From: Erythrobacter colymbi
GTDB lineage: Bacteria > Pseudomonadota > Alphaproteobacteria > Sphingomonadales > Sphingomonadaceae
Assembly: GCF_002155685.1 (NCBI RefSeq)
Contig: NZ_MUYK01000003.1
Coordinates: 1-64,000, forward strand
Direction of reading: 5' to 3'
DNA: 64,000 nt
Below the pieces are notes generated by a model, which had not been told where the DNA came from, ran no database searches, and saw nothing but the letters and a program-made list of their open reading frames with translations. Position numbers and translations under genes: made by a program. Positions 17,264-26,054 of this stretch are shown piece by piece. The first letter of the stretch is position 1. Every line of letters begins with the position of its first letter.

Positions 17264-18022
17264 ATGGCAGGACGGGTGAGCGGCAAGGTTGTGCTGCTGA
17301 CGGGCGGTGCGATGGGCTTGGGCAAGGCCGCCGCGAAAGCACTGATCGCCGAGGGCGCTACGGTCATCATCACCGATATCGACGAGGCGGCTGGACGCGC
17401 GACGGCGGCCGAGCTTGGCTGTGGCTATATCCGGCAGGACGTCACCGACTGGGCGCGCTGGCAGGAGGTGATCGCCGAGGTCGAGGCCTCGCATGGCCGG
17501 CTGGACGTGCTGGTCAACAATGCCGCCATCACCGTCTTCGGGAGCATCGCCGACATCTCGCCGGAGGATTTCCGCCGCTGCTACACCGTCGACGTCGACT
17601 CGATCTTCATGGGCTGCAAGGCGGCGATCCCGCTGATGGCGAAGGGCGGCGGGGGCTCCATCGTCAATTTCTCGAGCGCCGCGGGCAACAAACCCTCGCC
17701 CGATCTGGCCGCCTACAACTCCGCCAAGGCCGCGGTGGTGACGCTCACCAAGTCGATCGCGCTCTATTGTGCGCGCGAGAAGAACGGGGTGCGGGTCAAC
17801 TCGGTCCAGCCCGGCACGATCCTCACCCCCAATGTCGAGAGCGTGATCGCGGGCACCCCCGATCCCGACGCGACCCGCGCGGCGTTTTCGGTCGCCCAGC
17901 CCATCGGCCGCATGGGCGAGGTCGAGGATATCGCGCATCTCGTGGTCTATCTTGCGAGCGACGAGAGCAAGTTCGCCACCGGCGCGCCATTCATTGTCGA
18001 CGGGGGCCTCAGCATCGCATGA
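17264..18022 (+). CDS. Short-chain dehydrogenase/reductase (classical SDR)
   Basis: 252-residue NAD(P)-dependent oxidoreductase. The glycine-rich cofactor motif TGGAMGLG is at residues 13-20, NNAA follows, and the catalytic Ser and YxxxK (YNSAK) are present. It ends in the usual FIVDGG signature. Asp at the end of beta-2 (ITDID) suggests NAD(H) preference. It is first in a tight operon with a SnoaL-like protein and a Rieske oxygenase, which suggests catabolism of a cyclic (aromatic or steroid-like) compound. The substrate is unknown. Confidence 0.9.
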   Translation: MAGRVSGKVVLLTGGAMGLGKAAAKALIAEGATVIITDIDEAAGRATAAELGCGYIRQDVTDWARWQEVIAEVEASHGRLDVLVNNAAITVFGSIADISPEDFRRCYTVDVDSIFMGCKAAIPLMAKGGGGSIVNFSSAAGNKPSPDLAAYNSAKAAVVTLTKSIALYCAREKNGVRVNSVQPGTILTPNVESVIAGTPDPDATRAAFSVAQPIGRMGEVEDIAHLVVYLASDESKFATGAPFIVDGGLSIA

Positions 18023-18516
18023 GCGCGGACGACCGCTTCGCCATTATCGACCTCGCCGCACACTACATGCGCGGGCTCGACCGGCTCGACGGCGCGCTGC
18101 TGGAGGCGCAGTTCTGGCCGGAGGCGCGGTGCGAATACGGGGTGTTCTCCGGCTCCCCCGCCGACTTCGCGGCCTTCTGCATGGAGATGCTCAAGGCGCA
18201 CCAGCGCAACCACCACTTCGTCGGCCAGCACCTGATCGACTTCACCGGCGCGCACGAGGCCTATGGCGAGGTCTATTACCAGGCCTATCACCGCGTCTTC
18301 GATGACAGCGGCGACCCTCGCGACCTGTTCATCGCCGGACGTTACGTCGACCGCTACGAGCGCCGCGACGGCATCTGGAAGATCGCCTACCGCTCGGAGC
18401 TGGTCGACTGGGTGCGCGATGATCCGGCCACCGACGCGATGGTCGCCGTCACCCCTTTCATCATGGGCGAGCGCAAGCCCGCCGACCCGCTCTACCACCG
18501 CGAGGCGATGCGGTGA
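18019..18516 (+). CDS. SnoaL-like (NTF2-fold) protein, possible small subunit or isomerase
   Basis: 165-residue protein with the SnoaL_4/NTF2-like pattern (DRFAIIDLAAHYMRGLD at the start, GRYVDRYERRDGIWKI in the second half). Such proteins act as lyases, isomerases, or small subunits of Rieske oxygenases. The ATG overlaps the SDR stop (ATGA), and the stop overlaps the GTG start of the oxygenase. This strongly suggests a functional complex or pathway with both neighbours. The specific reaction is inferred. Confidence 0.82.
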   Translation: MSADDRFAIIDLAAHYMRGLDRLDGALLEAQFWPEARCEYGVFSGSPADFAAFCMEMLKAHQRNHHFVGQHLIDFTGAHEAYGEVYYQAYHRVFDDSGDPRDLFIAGRYVDRYERRDGIWKIAYRSELVDWVRDDPATDAMVAVTPFIMGERKPADPLYHREAMR

Positions 18517-19886
18517 GCCGGCCCGACCTCACCGCCCCCGCCGACCCCTCGCTCGCCCCGGGTGAGGCGCGCTGTCCGGGGCCTTCGATGCAGGACATCC
18601 TCGATGCCGACGGGGACAATCCCCCCGCCGCCATGCGCGCGCAGAGCTACACCTTCCTCGGCGACAAAGACCTGCCCTTCGCCCGCTACACCGACCCCGC
18701 GTTCCACGATCTCGAGATGGAGCGCCTGTGGCCGAACGTGTGGCAATGGGCCTGCCGCGAGGAGCATATCCCCGCGCCCGGCGACCGCTATGTCTATGAC
18801 GTCGGCCACCACTCGGTGCTGGTGGTGCGCGGAGCCGACATGGCGATCCGCGCTTTCGTCAATTCCTGCCCGCACCGGGGGATGAAGTTCGCCGCCGAAG
18901 GCTCGCGGGGCGTGCGCCGCGCCAACATCCGCTGCCCGTTCCACGGGATGAGCTGGAACCTCGACGGCACCTTGCGCGAAGTCCCCTGCCGCTGGGACTT
19001 CCCGCATATCACCGACGAGAATTTCGGCCTCGACGAAGTCGCCTGCGACACTTGGGGCGGGTTCGTCTTCATCCACATGGGCGAAAACCCGCCGCCGCTC
19101 GCCGAACAACTCGAAGTGATGCCGGAGCATTTCAAGCTCTGGCCGATGCACGACCGCTACGTCGCGCTCCACACCGAGAAGGTGCTGCCGGCCAACTGGA
19201 AGATGGCGATGGAGGCGTTCCTCGAGGCCTTCCACGTGCTCGAGACCCACGCGCAGGCGGTCTACACCGCTGCCGATGCCAATGCGCAGTACGACATTTT
19301 CGGACGCCACGTGTCGCGCTTCATCCACGCGGTCGGGGTGCCCTCGCCGCACCTGCGACAGGAGGTGAGCGAGGCGACATTGTTCGGCAAGCTCGGGCGC
19401 GATCCGGCTGCCCTGCCGCAGGGGGCCAAGGCCCGCGCCGAACACGCCAAGCTGCTGCGCGAGGAACTCGGCGCGGCCTTCGGCACCGATCTGTCGGGCG
19501 TCTCCACCACCGAGATGATGGATTCGATCGAATACTTCCTCTTCCCCAATGCCTTCTTCTTCCCCGGCATCGGCATCCGCCTGTGCTACCGCTTCCGCCC
19601 GCTGGGGCCGGACGCGTGCCTGCACGAGATTCTCGTCCTGCAACCCCTCCCTGCGAGCGGCGAGCGCCCTGCGCCTGCCACGCCGATCCGCCTCGGGGTG
19701 GAGGACAGCTACACCACCGTCCCGGGCTTCGCGCTCGCCGAGATTCTCGATCAGGATACCGAGAACCTCAAATTGCAGCGCGACGGGGCAAAGGCATCGC
19801 GGAAAGGCGCGCAGACGCTCGGCAATTATCAGGAAGCGCGCATAAGGCGGCTGCATCTGACGCTCGACGAATACCTCAGCCGTTGA
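18513..19886 (+). CDS. Rieske non-haem iron ring-hydroxylating oxygenase, alpha subunit
   Basis: 457-residue oxygenase alpha subunit. The Rieske [2Fe-2S] site is CPHRGMKF ... CPFHGMSW at about residues 118-147. The mononuclear iron site is in the EAFHVLETHAQ region (about residues 236-246; two His). It starts at a GTG overlapping the stop of the SnoaL-like gene. No ferredoxin or reductase gene is adjacent, so electron transfer must be supplied from elsewhere. The substrate is unknown. Confidence 0.9.
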   Translation: MSRPDLTAPADPSLAPGEARCPGPSMQDILDADGDNPPAAMRAQSYTFLGDKDLPFARYTDPAFHDLEMERLWPNVWQWACREEHIPAPGDRYVYDVGHHSVLVVRGADMAIRAFVNSCPHRGMKFAAEGSRGVRRANIRCPFHGMSWNLDGTLREVPCRWDFPHITDENFGLDEVACDTWGGFVFIHMGENPPPLAEQLEVMPEHFKLWPMHDRYVALHTEKVLPANWKMAMEAFLEAFHVLETHAQAVYTAADANAQYDIFGRHVSRFIHAVGVPSPHLRQEVSEATLFGKLGRDPAALPQGAKARAEHAKLLREELGAAFGTDLSGVSTTEMMDSIEYFLFPNAFFFPGIGIRLCYRFRPLGPDACLHEILVLQPLPASGERPAPATPIRLGVEDSYTTVPGFALAEILDQDTENLKLQRDGAKASRKGAQTLGNYQEARIRRLHLTLDEYLSR

Positions 19887-19917
19887 CTTGCGCGCCCCGG
19901 TGCCGGAAAGCCGGAGC

Positions 19918-20310
19918 ATGCCGCTTCACCTGACCAAGATCGCCTTCGGGGCGAAAAGCTATGCGCATCTCGAAAGCTGGTATGAGGGGCGCGGCGCCAT
20001 CGCGCTCACCACCCGCAACCGCCCGACGCGGCACGAGGAATGCGTGGGCGGATCGCTCTACTGGATCATCAACCACGCGATCGTGGCGCGCTCGCCGATC
20101 CTCGGCTTCGAGAAGACGCAGGACGGGCGCTGGGACATCGTGCTCGAGCCCAAGCTGATCCGCGTCCACACCCAGCCCAAGCGCGCGCATCAGGGCTGGC
20201 GCTATCTCACCGAGGACAAGGCCCCGAAGGACGTCGCCGAGGGCGAAGACATCGGCGATGCCCTCCCCGGCAAACTGGCGATGAAGCTGGAGCGGCTCGG
20301 CCTCGTCTAG
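19918..20310 (+). CDS. DUF1489 family protein
   Basis: 130-residue cytoplasmic protein matching the alphaproteobacterial DUF1489 family as I recall it (LHLTKIAFGAKSY at the start, GGSLYWIINHAIVARSPIL in the middle). Function unknown. The start at 19918 is preferred over one ten codons upstream because conservation begins here. It follows the Rieske gene by 31 bp but is a core gene and probably functionally unrelated. Confidence 0.85.
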   Translation: MPLHLTKIAFGAKSYAHLESWYEGRGAIALTTRNRPTRHEECVGGSLYWIINHAIVARSPILGFEKTQDGRWDIVLEPKLIRVHTQPKRAHQGWRYLTEDKAPKDVAEGEDIGDALPGKLAMKLERLGLV

Positions 20311-20318
20311 ACGCCGCC

Positions 20319-20882
20319 CTAAACCCCTCTGCGCCCGCCGGTGCAGCACAGGAAGCTGGCGCCGGTGAGGATCATGTTGATCCCGACGATGATGCCGAGG
20401 AAGGCGACCGACCAGCCGCCCGGCAGGCCCGCGAGCACCAGCACGCCGAGCAGCAGAGACAGCAGGCCCGAGGCAAGGAACAGGCCCCAGGCGCGGTCGG
20501 GGCGGATGCGCAGCGCGAGCATCACCCGCGCCGCACCGTCGGCGGCGAAGACCGCGCCCAGCAGCGCCGTCAGCGCGATCAGCCCGGCGAAGGGATCGAG
20601 GATCACGATCACCCCGCCCACCAGATAAAGCAGCCCAAGCACGATCTGGAGCGTGAAACCCCGCCAGCGCCGCGCGCGGAAGGCATGGGCGAGCGTCGCG
20701 AAGCCTCCCGCCATCAGCGCGATACCCGCGACCAGATTGACCGAAAGTGCCGCCACCAGCGGGAAAGCCAGCGCCAGCAGGCCCACCGCCACCAGCAGGA
20801 TGCCCAGCAGGATGAAGCCGTCCTGCCCGGCCGAGCGGGGGGCGCGGGCAATATTGTATTGTGCCTTGGGGTAGGCCGCCAT
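20319..20882 (-). CDS. HdeD family membrane protein
   Basis: 187-residue integral membrane protein with six predicted transmembrane helices in three repeated pairs, the DUF308/HdeD architecture associated with acid stress in enterobacteria. The C-terminal helix carries CC followed by a basic tail. Convergent with the DUF1489 gene (8 bp apart). Its role in this lineage is not known. Confidence 0.85.
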   Translation of the reverse strand: MAAYPKAQYNIARAPRSAGQDGFILLGILLVAVGLLALAFPLVAALSVNLVAGIALMAGGFATLAHAFRARRWRGFTLQIVLGLLYLVGGVIVILDPFAGLIALTALLGAVFAADGAARVMLALRIRPDRAWGLFLASGLLSLLLGVLVLAGLPGGWSVAFLGIIVGINMILTGASFLCCTGGRRGV

Positions 20883-20967
20883 TCGTCAATTCTCCCGGAA
20901 CGGGCGCGACAATGCGCCGGGCAGGACGCGTGTCGTCCCGCCCGGCGCTGTGTCAACGTGGTGCGGC

Positions 20968-21489
20968 TCAGAACCCGACGGCGCGTGCGTTGCCCGCGTT
21001 GTGGCCCCCGTTGCGGTAGAGCACTTCGCGGATCTTCTCCTCGTCGAGGCCGATATCCTCGACCGTCACCACCACGCCGCCGTTCTTGATGCGGTCGTTG
21101 TAATAGGTCGCGTCTTCCTCGCTCACGCCGTGCTTGGTGAGGGTTTCGTTGAGCGTGCCGCCGATCGCGCCGAGCACCGCGCCGACGCCGATCGCTTCGG
21201 GAACGGCGGTCGCGGCGATGGCACCGGCTGCGGCGAGCGGACCGACGCCCGGGATCGCGAGCGCGGCGACGCCGAGGCCCGCGCCGAGCGCGCCCCCGCC
21301 GAGCACGCCGCGCAGCACATTGCGGTGATCCTCGTCGGTCACCTCGCCATCGCCGCTGCGCGCAGTGGTGGTGCCCTTGTGGTGGGCGATGACCGACATG
21401 TCATTGTCGCCGATCCCCATCATGCGAAGGTCGCTGACGGCGCGCTCCGCCTCGGCGTGGCTGTCGAAAATCGCGGAAACCTTGGACAT
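20968..21489 (-). CDS. Stress-type protein with central glycine zipper
   Basis: 173 residues. An N-terminal domain (SAIFDSHAEAERAVSDLRMMGI) resembles the general-stress 17M/YflT type; a central glycine/alanine zipper (about residues 60-115) probably inserts in or associates with membrane. A C-terminal ferredoxin-like half ends with a VVVTVEDIGLDEEKIREVL segment. It sits 85 bp upstream of hdeD on the same strand, which fits a general stress locus (inference). Confidence 0.8.
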   Translation of the reverse strand: MSKVSAIFDSHAEAERAVSDLRMMGIGDNDMSVIAHHKGTTTARSGDGEVTDEDHRNVLRGVLGGGALGAGLGVAALAIPGVGPLAAAGAIAATAVPEAIGVGAVLGAIGGTLNETLTKHGVSEEDATYYNDRIKNGGVVVTVEDIGLDEEKIREVLYRNGGHNAGNARAVGF

Positions 21490-21653
21490 GGGTGTTCTCC
21501 TGCTGGAATGGGGCGTCCGGCCTGTGGTGCCGGATCGCGTGGCTCTTCCTTGCAGGGGTGCGCCGGGCGCGGCGCTGACATGGGTGGCTGATGCGCCCCC
21601 GTGCGACGCGGTTTCGGGGCGGGTGGCCGCGCTGCTGCCCCAATCTCTTCCCC

Positions 21654-21682
21654 GTCATGCTGAACGTGTTTCAGCATCCATC
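21654..21682 (+). repeat. Palindromic repeat family 3, TGC-type arm
   Basis: 29-bp repeat starting GTCA with a TGCTGAA/TTCAGCA stem and ending CCATC. It pairs with an inverted CCC-type arm at 21714-21742. The same bipartite element occurs inside cysS at 46477-46562. Confidence 0.85.
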
Positions 21683-21713
21683 AATCCGTCAGCGTCGTCG
21701 GTGCTCGCGGCGT

Positions 21714-21742
21714 GATGGACCCTGAAGCAAGTTCAGGGTGAC
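21714..21742 (-). repeat. Palindromic repeat family 3, CCC-type arm
   Basis: Inverted partner of the arm at 21654-21682, with a CCCTGAA/TTCAGGG stem. The TG..CA to CC..GG difference from its partner keeps pairing intact. The 31-bp spacer between the arms holds no gene. Rest of the 273-bp gap 21490-21762: nothing else recognised. Confidence 0.85.
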
Positions 21743-21762
21743 GATCGAGGTGACGTTGAGCC

Positions 21763-22452
21763 TCAGCCCGCCGCCCGTGCCTTTTCGGCCACGCGGCGCA
21801 GGACATTCACATAGACCTCGGGCGCCTGCGCGCCGGGGATCAGGAACCTGTTGTCGACGATCATTGCAGGCACGCCCGAGATGTTCATGTCCCACGCCTG
21901 CGCCTCTTCCGCGAGCACGCGCGCTTCAAGGTCGGGATCGTCAAGCGCCGCCTTGGCTGCCTCGCGGTGGAGGCCGACCGAGGCCGCAATGTCGAGCAGC
22001 ACAGCGCGGTCGCCGAGATTGCGCCGCTCGTTGAAATGGGCGCGGAACAGCGCGAGCTTCAAGGCGGTCTGCACCTCCGGCCCCGCCTGCTCCAGCGCGA
22101 GGGCGAGCAGCTTGTGGCAATCGCGGGTGTTCCACATCATCGCGGGCGGGGCCTCGCCCTCGCCTTCCCAAGAAAGCGAGACGCCTGCCCCCTCGGCAAT
22201 CGCCTTCATCTGCCCGCGAATGCGCGCGCCCTCTTCCGCCGGGCGGCCGTATTTGCGCTGGAGATGCGCTTCCTGCTCCTCGCCCTCGGGCGGCATCTGG
22301 GGATTGAGCTCGAACGGCCGCCAGCGGATCACGCCTGCGATCTCGCCTTCGAGCTCCTTCAGCGCCTTGGTCAGCTGGCCGTAGCCGATCAGGCACCACG
22401 GGCACATGACATCGGAGTAGATGTCGATGGTGAGGGTCTGCGGCCCGCTCAC
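21763..22452 (-). CDS. DsbA-family oxidoreductase, FrnE-like
   Basis: 229-residue thioredoxin-fold oxidoreductase with the DsbA helical insertion. The active site is CPWC in YSDVMCPWCLIG near the N-terminus, and the cis-Pro loop is ISGVPAMIV. There is no signal peptide, so this is the cytoplasmic FrnE/2-hydroxychromene-isomerase-like branch. I chose the GTG at 22452, which overlaps the nudC stop as GTGA; another GTG six codons upstream is possible. The enzyme is probably a cytosolic thiol isomerase under stress. Confidence 0.85.
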   Translation of the reverse strand: MSGPQTLTIDIYSDVMCPWCLIGYGQLTKALKELEGEIAGVIRWRPFELNPQMPPEGEEQEAHLQRKYGRPAEEGARIRGQMKAIAEGAGVSLSWEGEGEAPPAMMWNTRDCHKLLALALEQAGPEVQTALKLALFRAHFNERRNLGDRAVLLDIAASVGLHREAAKAALDDPDLEARVLAEEAQAWDMNISGVPAMIVDNRFLIPGAQAPEVYVNVLRRVAEKARAAG

Positions 22453-23342
22453 CGGTCGAGCCACCAGCACACGAGGTGATGCGCAATCGCGAAGGGGCGC
22501 GGGAAATAGAGCAGGTCGGTGCCCTTCTCCCCCGCCGCACGTGCCTCTTCCAGCTCGGCGCGGGTGAACCAGCGCGCGTCCTCGAGCTCGGTGGTGTCGA
22601 TGTTGAGCGTCGGATCGTCGGCGACCGAGGTGCAGCCGATCATCAGCTGGCTCGGGAAGGGCCAGGGCTGGCTTGCGATGTAGCGGACATCACGCACCCG
22701 CACGCCTGCTTCCTCGTGGATCTCGCGCGCGACTGCTTCCTCGATCGTCTCGCCGGGTTCGACGAAGCCCGCGAGCGCGGAATACATCTTGGGCGGGAAG
22801 CGCGGCTGGCGGCCGAGCAGGAGCTTGTCCTCGTGCTCGACCAGCATGATCGTCACCGGATCGGTGCGCGGGAAGTGGTCCGCGCCGCAATTGTCGCAGT
22901 GGCGCTGCCAGCCGCCCTTGACGAGCTTGGTCGCCGAACCGCAGCGCGCGCAGAAGCGGTGGCGCGCGTGCCAGTCGGCAAGGCTGCGCGCCCCGCCGTA
23001 GATCGCGAGATCGGGCGGCGAGAGCTGGGTCATAAGCTGCCACGCGCGCGGCATGGCATAGGCCGGGCCATCGGCGCCCTCACCCGGCACGGGGACGAAA
23101 TGGGCCTTGCCGTCCATCATGCCGAGGAACACCAGCTCGGCATTCTCCGGCACGTCGGCGAGCGAGCCCCAGACCAGCCCACCCATGTCGTCGACGCCGG
23201 GCAGCAGTCCGTCCATCAGCAGCACCTTGGCGCGCCAGTTCATCAGGCCGGCGAGCGCCTCGTCATCCACCCGGATGTGATCGGCCCGGTCGAGCGGCGA
23301 TCCGGCGAAGGCCATGCCGGGCGTAGGGGCGGCGCCGTGCAT
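22449..23342 (-). CDS. nudC: NAD(+)/NADH diphosphatase NudC
   Basis: 297-residue Nudix hydrolase that splits NADH and removes NAD caps from RNA. It has a four-cysteine zinc ribbon (CARC ... CDNC), the Nudix box (GFVEPGETIEEAVAREIHEE) and the NudC-specific SQPWPFPSQ signature. The ATG at 23342 overlaps the stop of the upstream hydrolase by one base, and its stop overlaps the downstream DsbA-like gene, so the three genes form one minus-strand unit. Confidence 0.94.
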   Translation of the reverse strand: MHGAAPTPGMAFAGSPLDRADHIRVDDEALAGLMNWRAKVLLMDGLLPGVDDMGGLVWGSLADVPENAELVFLGMMDGKAHFVPVPGEGADGPAYAMPRAWQLMTQLSPPDLAIYGGARSLADWHARHRFCARCGSATKLVKGGWQRHCDNCGADHFPRTDPVTIMLVEHEDKLLLGRQPRFPPKMYSALAGFVEPGETIEEAVAREIHEEAGVRVRDVRYIASQPWPFPSQLMIGCTSVADDPTLNIDTTELEDARWFTRAELEEARAAGEKGTDLLYFPRPFAIAHHLVCWWLDR

Positions 23343-24664
23343 CAGGCGGCGGCCTTCTTCTTGGCGCGCATCGCTTCGAGGTCCTTTTCCATCGCGGCGA
23401 GATATTCGTCGCGGATCGGATAGGCCTCGGCCGGCATGTACTGGGTCCACAGGCCCGCGCGCAGCTTGAGGTCGAAATCGACCGCGCCGAGCGTGCCTGC
23501 CGCCCCGCCCCAGCCGAACTGCGCGCCCTTGGAACGCCCGCCCGCGCCGTGGCCCTCGCCCTCGATCCAGGTGCCCTTGAGGTCGACCGTGGCGGGGATG
23601 AGGTTCGAGGTGCCCACGCGCACCGCTTCCTCGCTCATCACGAACTTGCCGTCGAGCGTGCCGTAGCCGAGCAGCATCCTGAGGAAGCGGTCATAGTCCT
23701 TCGGGCTCGACACGAGACCGCCGCCGCCGTTCTTCACCGTGGGCGCATCGAGGAAGGCGGAACTCGCCGCCGGGTCGAGCGGGAACGGCGTGCCGCCGAC
23801 GATCCCGTAATTGTCGGTGAGGCGCGCAGCCTCGCTCGCGGGCACCTGGAACCAGGTGCTGGTCATGCCGCAGGGGTCGAAGATGCGCGCCTTGAGGAAG
23901 GCCTCGAACTCCATCCCGCTCGCCACCTCGATCACCCGGCCGAGCAGGTCGAGCGAGCAGGAATAGCTCCACTTCGTGGCAGGCTGATACATCAGCGGCA
24001 GCTCGGCCAGACGCTCGGCGAAATCGGCAAGGCTCGGCGCGGGGGTGACCTTGGGGATGGTCGGCAGCGGCAGCTTGGTGAGCGGCGCGCCGACGAGGCC
24101 GGCGTCAACATAGGCCTTCTGCAGCGGCCCCTTGCTGATGATCTGATAGCCGAGGCCCGACGTGTGGGTCAGCAGCTGGCGGATCGTGATTGGCCGGTCG
24201 GCCGGCACGGTCTCGTCGAGCGGGCCTTCGGGGTTCACCAGCACGCGCATGTTGCGGAACGAGGGCAGGATCTCGGCAACCGGCTGGTCGAGGCCGAGCT
24301 TGCCCTCGTCGATCAGGATCATCGTCGCCATGCCGGTGATCGGCTTCGACATCGAATAGATCCGGTAGAGCGAATTCATGTCCACTTCGGCCGGCTTGCC
24401 GAGCGCGAGCGTGCCGCCGCCGACGGTGTGGGCGTGATCCTCCTGCCCCCAGCCGAAGGTCAGGAACAGGTTCGCCAGTTTGCGGCTGGAGAGATACTTG
24501 TCCGACAGTGCGGCGATATTGGCCCAGTCCTCGCTCACGTCATGGGCGAAGGCCATGCGGCCAAAGGGCAAGCCGCCGAGCGCTGCACCCCCGGCAAACA
24601 GCGCGCCGGAGCGAATCAGCGAGCGGCGCGAGAGCCGGGCGGCGGCAAGATCGTGAAGGGGCAT
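23342..24664 (-). CDS. Beta-lactamase-fold serine hydrolase, Tat-exported
   Basis: 440-residue class C beta-lactamase/esterase-type protein. The N-terminal LSRRSLIRSGA followed by a hydrophobic stretch is a twin-arginine signal. The catalytic SxxK is SMSK (about residue 105), the second motif is YSC in KWSYSCSLD, and the third is the GAQFGWGG/HGAGG region near the C-terminus. It is probably an esterase or transesterase in the periplasm; the substrate is unknown. Divergent from a small membrane gene. Confidence 0.88.
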   Translation of the reverse strand: MPLHDLAAARLSRRSLIRSGALFAGGAALGGLPFGRMAFAHDVSEDWANIAALSDKYLSSRKLANLFLTFGWGQEDHAHTVGGGTLALGKPAEVDMNSLYRIYSMSKPITGMATMILIDEGKLGLDQPVAEILPSFRNMRVLVNPEGPLDETVPADRPITIRQLLTHTSGLGYQIISKGPLQKAYVDAGLVGAPLTKLPLPTIPKVTPAPSLADFAERLAELPLMYQPATKWSYSCSLDLLGRVIEVASGMEFEAFLKARIFDPCGMTSTWFQVPASEAARLTDNYGIVGGTPFPLDPAASSAFLDAPTVKNGGGGLVSSPKDYDRFLRMLLGYGTLDGKFVMSEEAVRVGTSNLIPATVDLKGTWIEGEGHGAGGRSKGAQFGWGGAAGTLGAVDFDLKLRAGLWTQYMPAEAYPIRDEYLAAMEKDLEAMRAKKKAAA

Positions 24665-24778
24665 GGGGGCAGAATCTCCGGAAGGCTATTTTTGCGCGAC
24701 TGTCTGCGGCAGGGCGTAGGCCCCGTCAATCGCCCGCAGACTGTTGCAATGGCGAGGTGAGTTATCCATATAAGACAC

Positions 24779-25000
24779 ATGCTCAATCTGCTTGCCTATC
24801 TCGTCGGCCTTGTCAGCCTCGTCATCGTCATCCCTTCGCAGATCCCGTTCTTCGGCTGGGGCAACTGGCTTGCCCTGCCGCTGATCGTTGTCGGGATCGT
24901 GCTCGGCGCGCTCTCGTCGAAGGACGGGGGGCGCAATTTCTGCCTCGTCGTCCTGCTGATCGCGGGCGTGCGGCTGAGCCTTGGCGGCGGGGTGTTCTAG
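24779..25000 (+). CDS. Small membrane protein
   Basis: 73-residue protein with two predicted transmembrane helices (about residues 4-22 and 29-45) and a hydrophobic C-terminus. I do not recognise the family. No strong Shine-Dalgarno precedes the ATG. Its stop overlaps the mutY stop by 4 bp on the opposite strand. Confidence 0.65.
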   Translation: MLNLLAYLVGLVSLVIVIPSQIPFFGWGNWLALPLIVVGIVLGALSSKDGGRNFCLVVLLIAGVRLSLGGGVF

Positions 25001-26040
25001 GCTTCGGCCTGCGCCAGCTGCGCTGCCTTGGCGAAGAGTGTAGCGAGGCCCGCCTCTCCAATCGACGCGACAGGCCACCACTGGCCCTCGCCGTGCGGGG
25101 CTTGCCCTGTTTCGAGCGCGCGGACTTCCAGCGTCAGGCTGGCATGGGTGAACCCGTGCCGCACCGCGCCGAGCGTGCGCCATTCTCCCGCAAGCGGGGC
25201 TTCACCCGAGCCATCCTTGCGCGCGGTCCAGCCATCGTCGGGCAGCGCGCGCATGCCGCCGAGCATCCCCTCGCCGGGACGGGTGACAAGCCACACCTCC
25301 GCACCTTCACCCCGCGTGAGCCAAAAGGCCGTCCCGCGCCGCTCGGGGACGGCCTTCTTGGGCGGCTTGACCGGCAGACGCTCGGGTTCGCCCTGCTTGC
25401 GGCCCGCGCAGGCTTCGGCGAGCGGGCACAGCAGGCAGCGCGGCGCGCGGCTGGTGCAGACGTGGGAGCCCAGGTCCATCATCGCCTGTGCGAAATCGCC
25501 CGCACGGGTGTACGGCGTGATCGTGTCCGCCGCCGCGCGGATCGCCTTTCTCGCCTTGGGCAGCGGTTCCTCGATCGCGAAGAGCCGCGCCACCACCCGC
25601 TCGACATTGGCATCGACCACCACCGCGCGCTGGCCGAAGGCAATCGCGGCGACTGCGGCGGCAGTGTAATCGCCGAGGCCGGGGAGCGCGCGCAGTTCCG
25701 CCTCGTTCGAAGGAAACCCGCCCCGCTCCGCCACGGCGCGCGCGCATTTCAACAGGTTGCGGGCGCGCGAATAGTAGCCGAGCCCTGCCCATGCCGCCAT
25801 GACGTCATCGTCGCTGGCCGCCGCAAGCGCCTCGACCGTCGGCCAGATCCCGGTGAACTTGGCGAAGTACGGCTTCACCGCGGCCACCGTGGTCTGCTGG
25901 AGCATCACCTCGGACAGCCACACGCGGTAGGGCCACGCCGGATCATCGGGCAGCGCGCTCCCCGGCGGCAGGCGCCACGGCAGATCGCGCGCGTTGCGGT
26001 CATACCACGCGAGCAGGTGATCGGAGATGCTGGCAGTCAC
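24997..26040 (-). CDS. mutY: A/G-specific adenine DNA glycosylase MutY
   Basis: 347-residue base-excision repair enzyme removing adenine opposite 8-oxoguanine. It has an HhH-GPD domain (LPGLGDYTAAAVAAIAFG with the catalytic Asp in VVDANVERV), a [4Fe-4S] loop with C-x7-C-x2-C-x6-C type spacing (CTSRAPRCLLCPLAEAC) and a C-terminal Nudix-like 8-oxoG recognition domain. The start is a GTG at 26040, 14 bp from the divergent dciA-like gene. Confidence 0.94.
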   Translation of the reverse strand: MTASISDHLLAWYDRNARDLPWRLPPGSALPDDPAWPYRVWLSEVMLQQTTVAAVKPYFAKFTGIWPTVEALAAASDDDVMAAWAGLGYYSRARNLLKCARAVAERGGFPSNEAELRALPGLGDYTAAAVAAIAFGQRAVVVDANVERVVARLFAIEEPLPKARKAIRAAADTITPYTRAGDFAQAMMDLGSHVCTSRAPRCLLCPLAEACAGRKQGEPERLPVKPPKKAVPERRGTAFWLTRGEGAEVWLVTRPGEGMLGGMRALPDDGWTARKDGSGEAPLAGEWRTLGAVRHGFTHASLTLEVRALETGQAPHGEGQWWPVASIGEAGLATLFAKAAQLAQAEA

Positions 26041-26054
26041 GCGCCGCCTATGGC

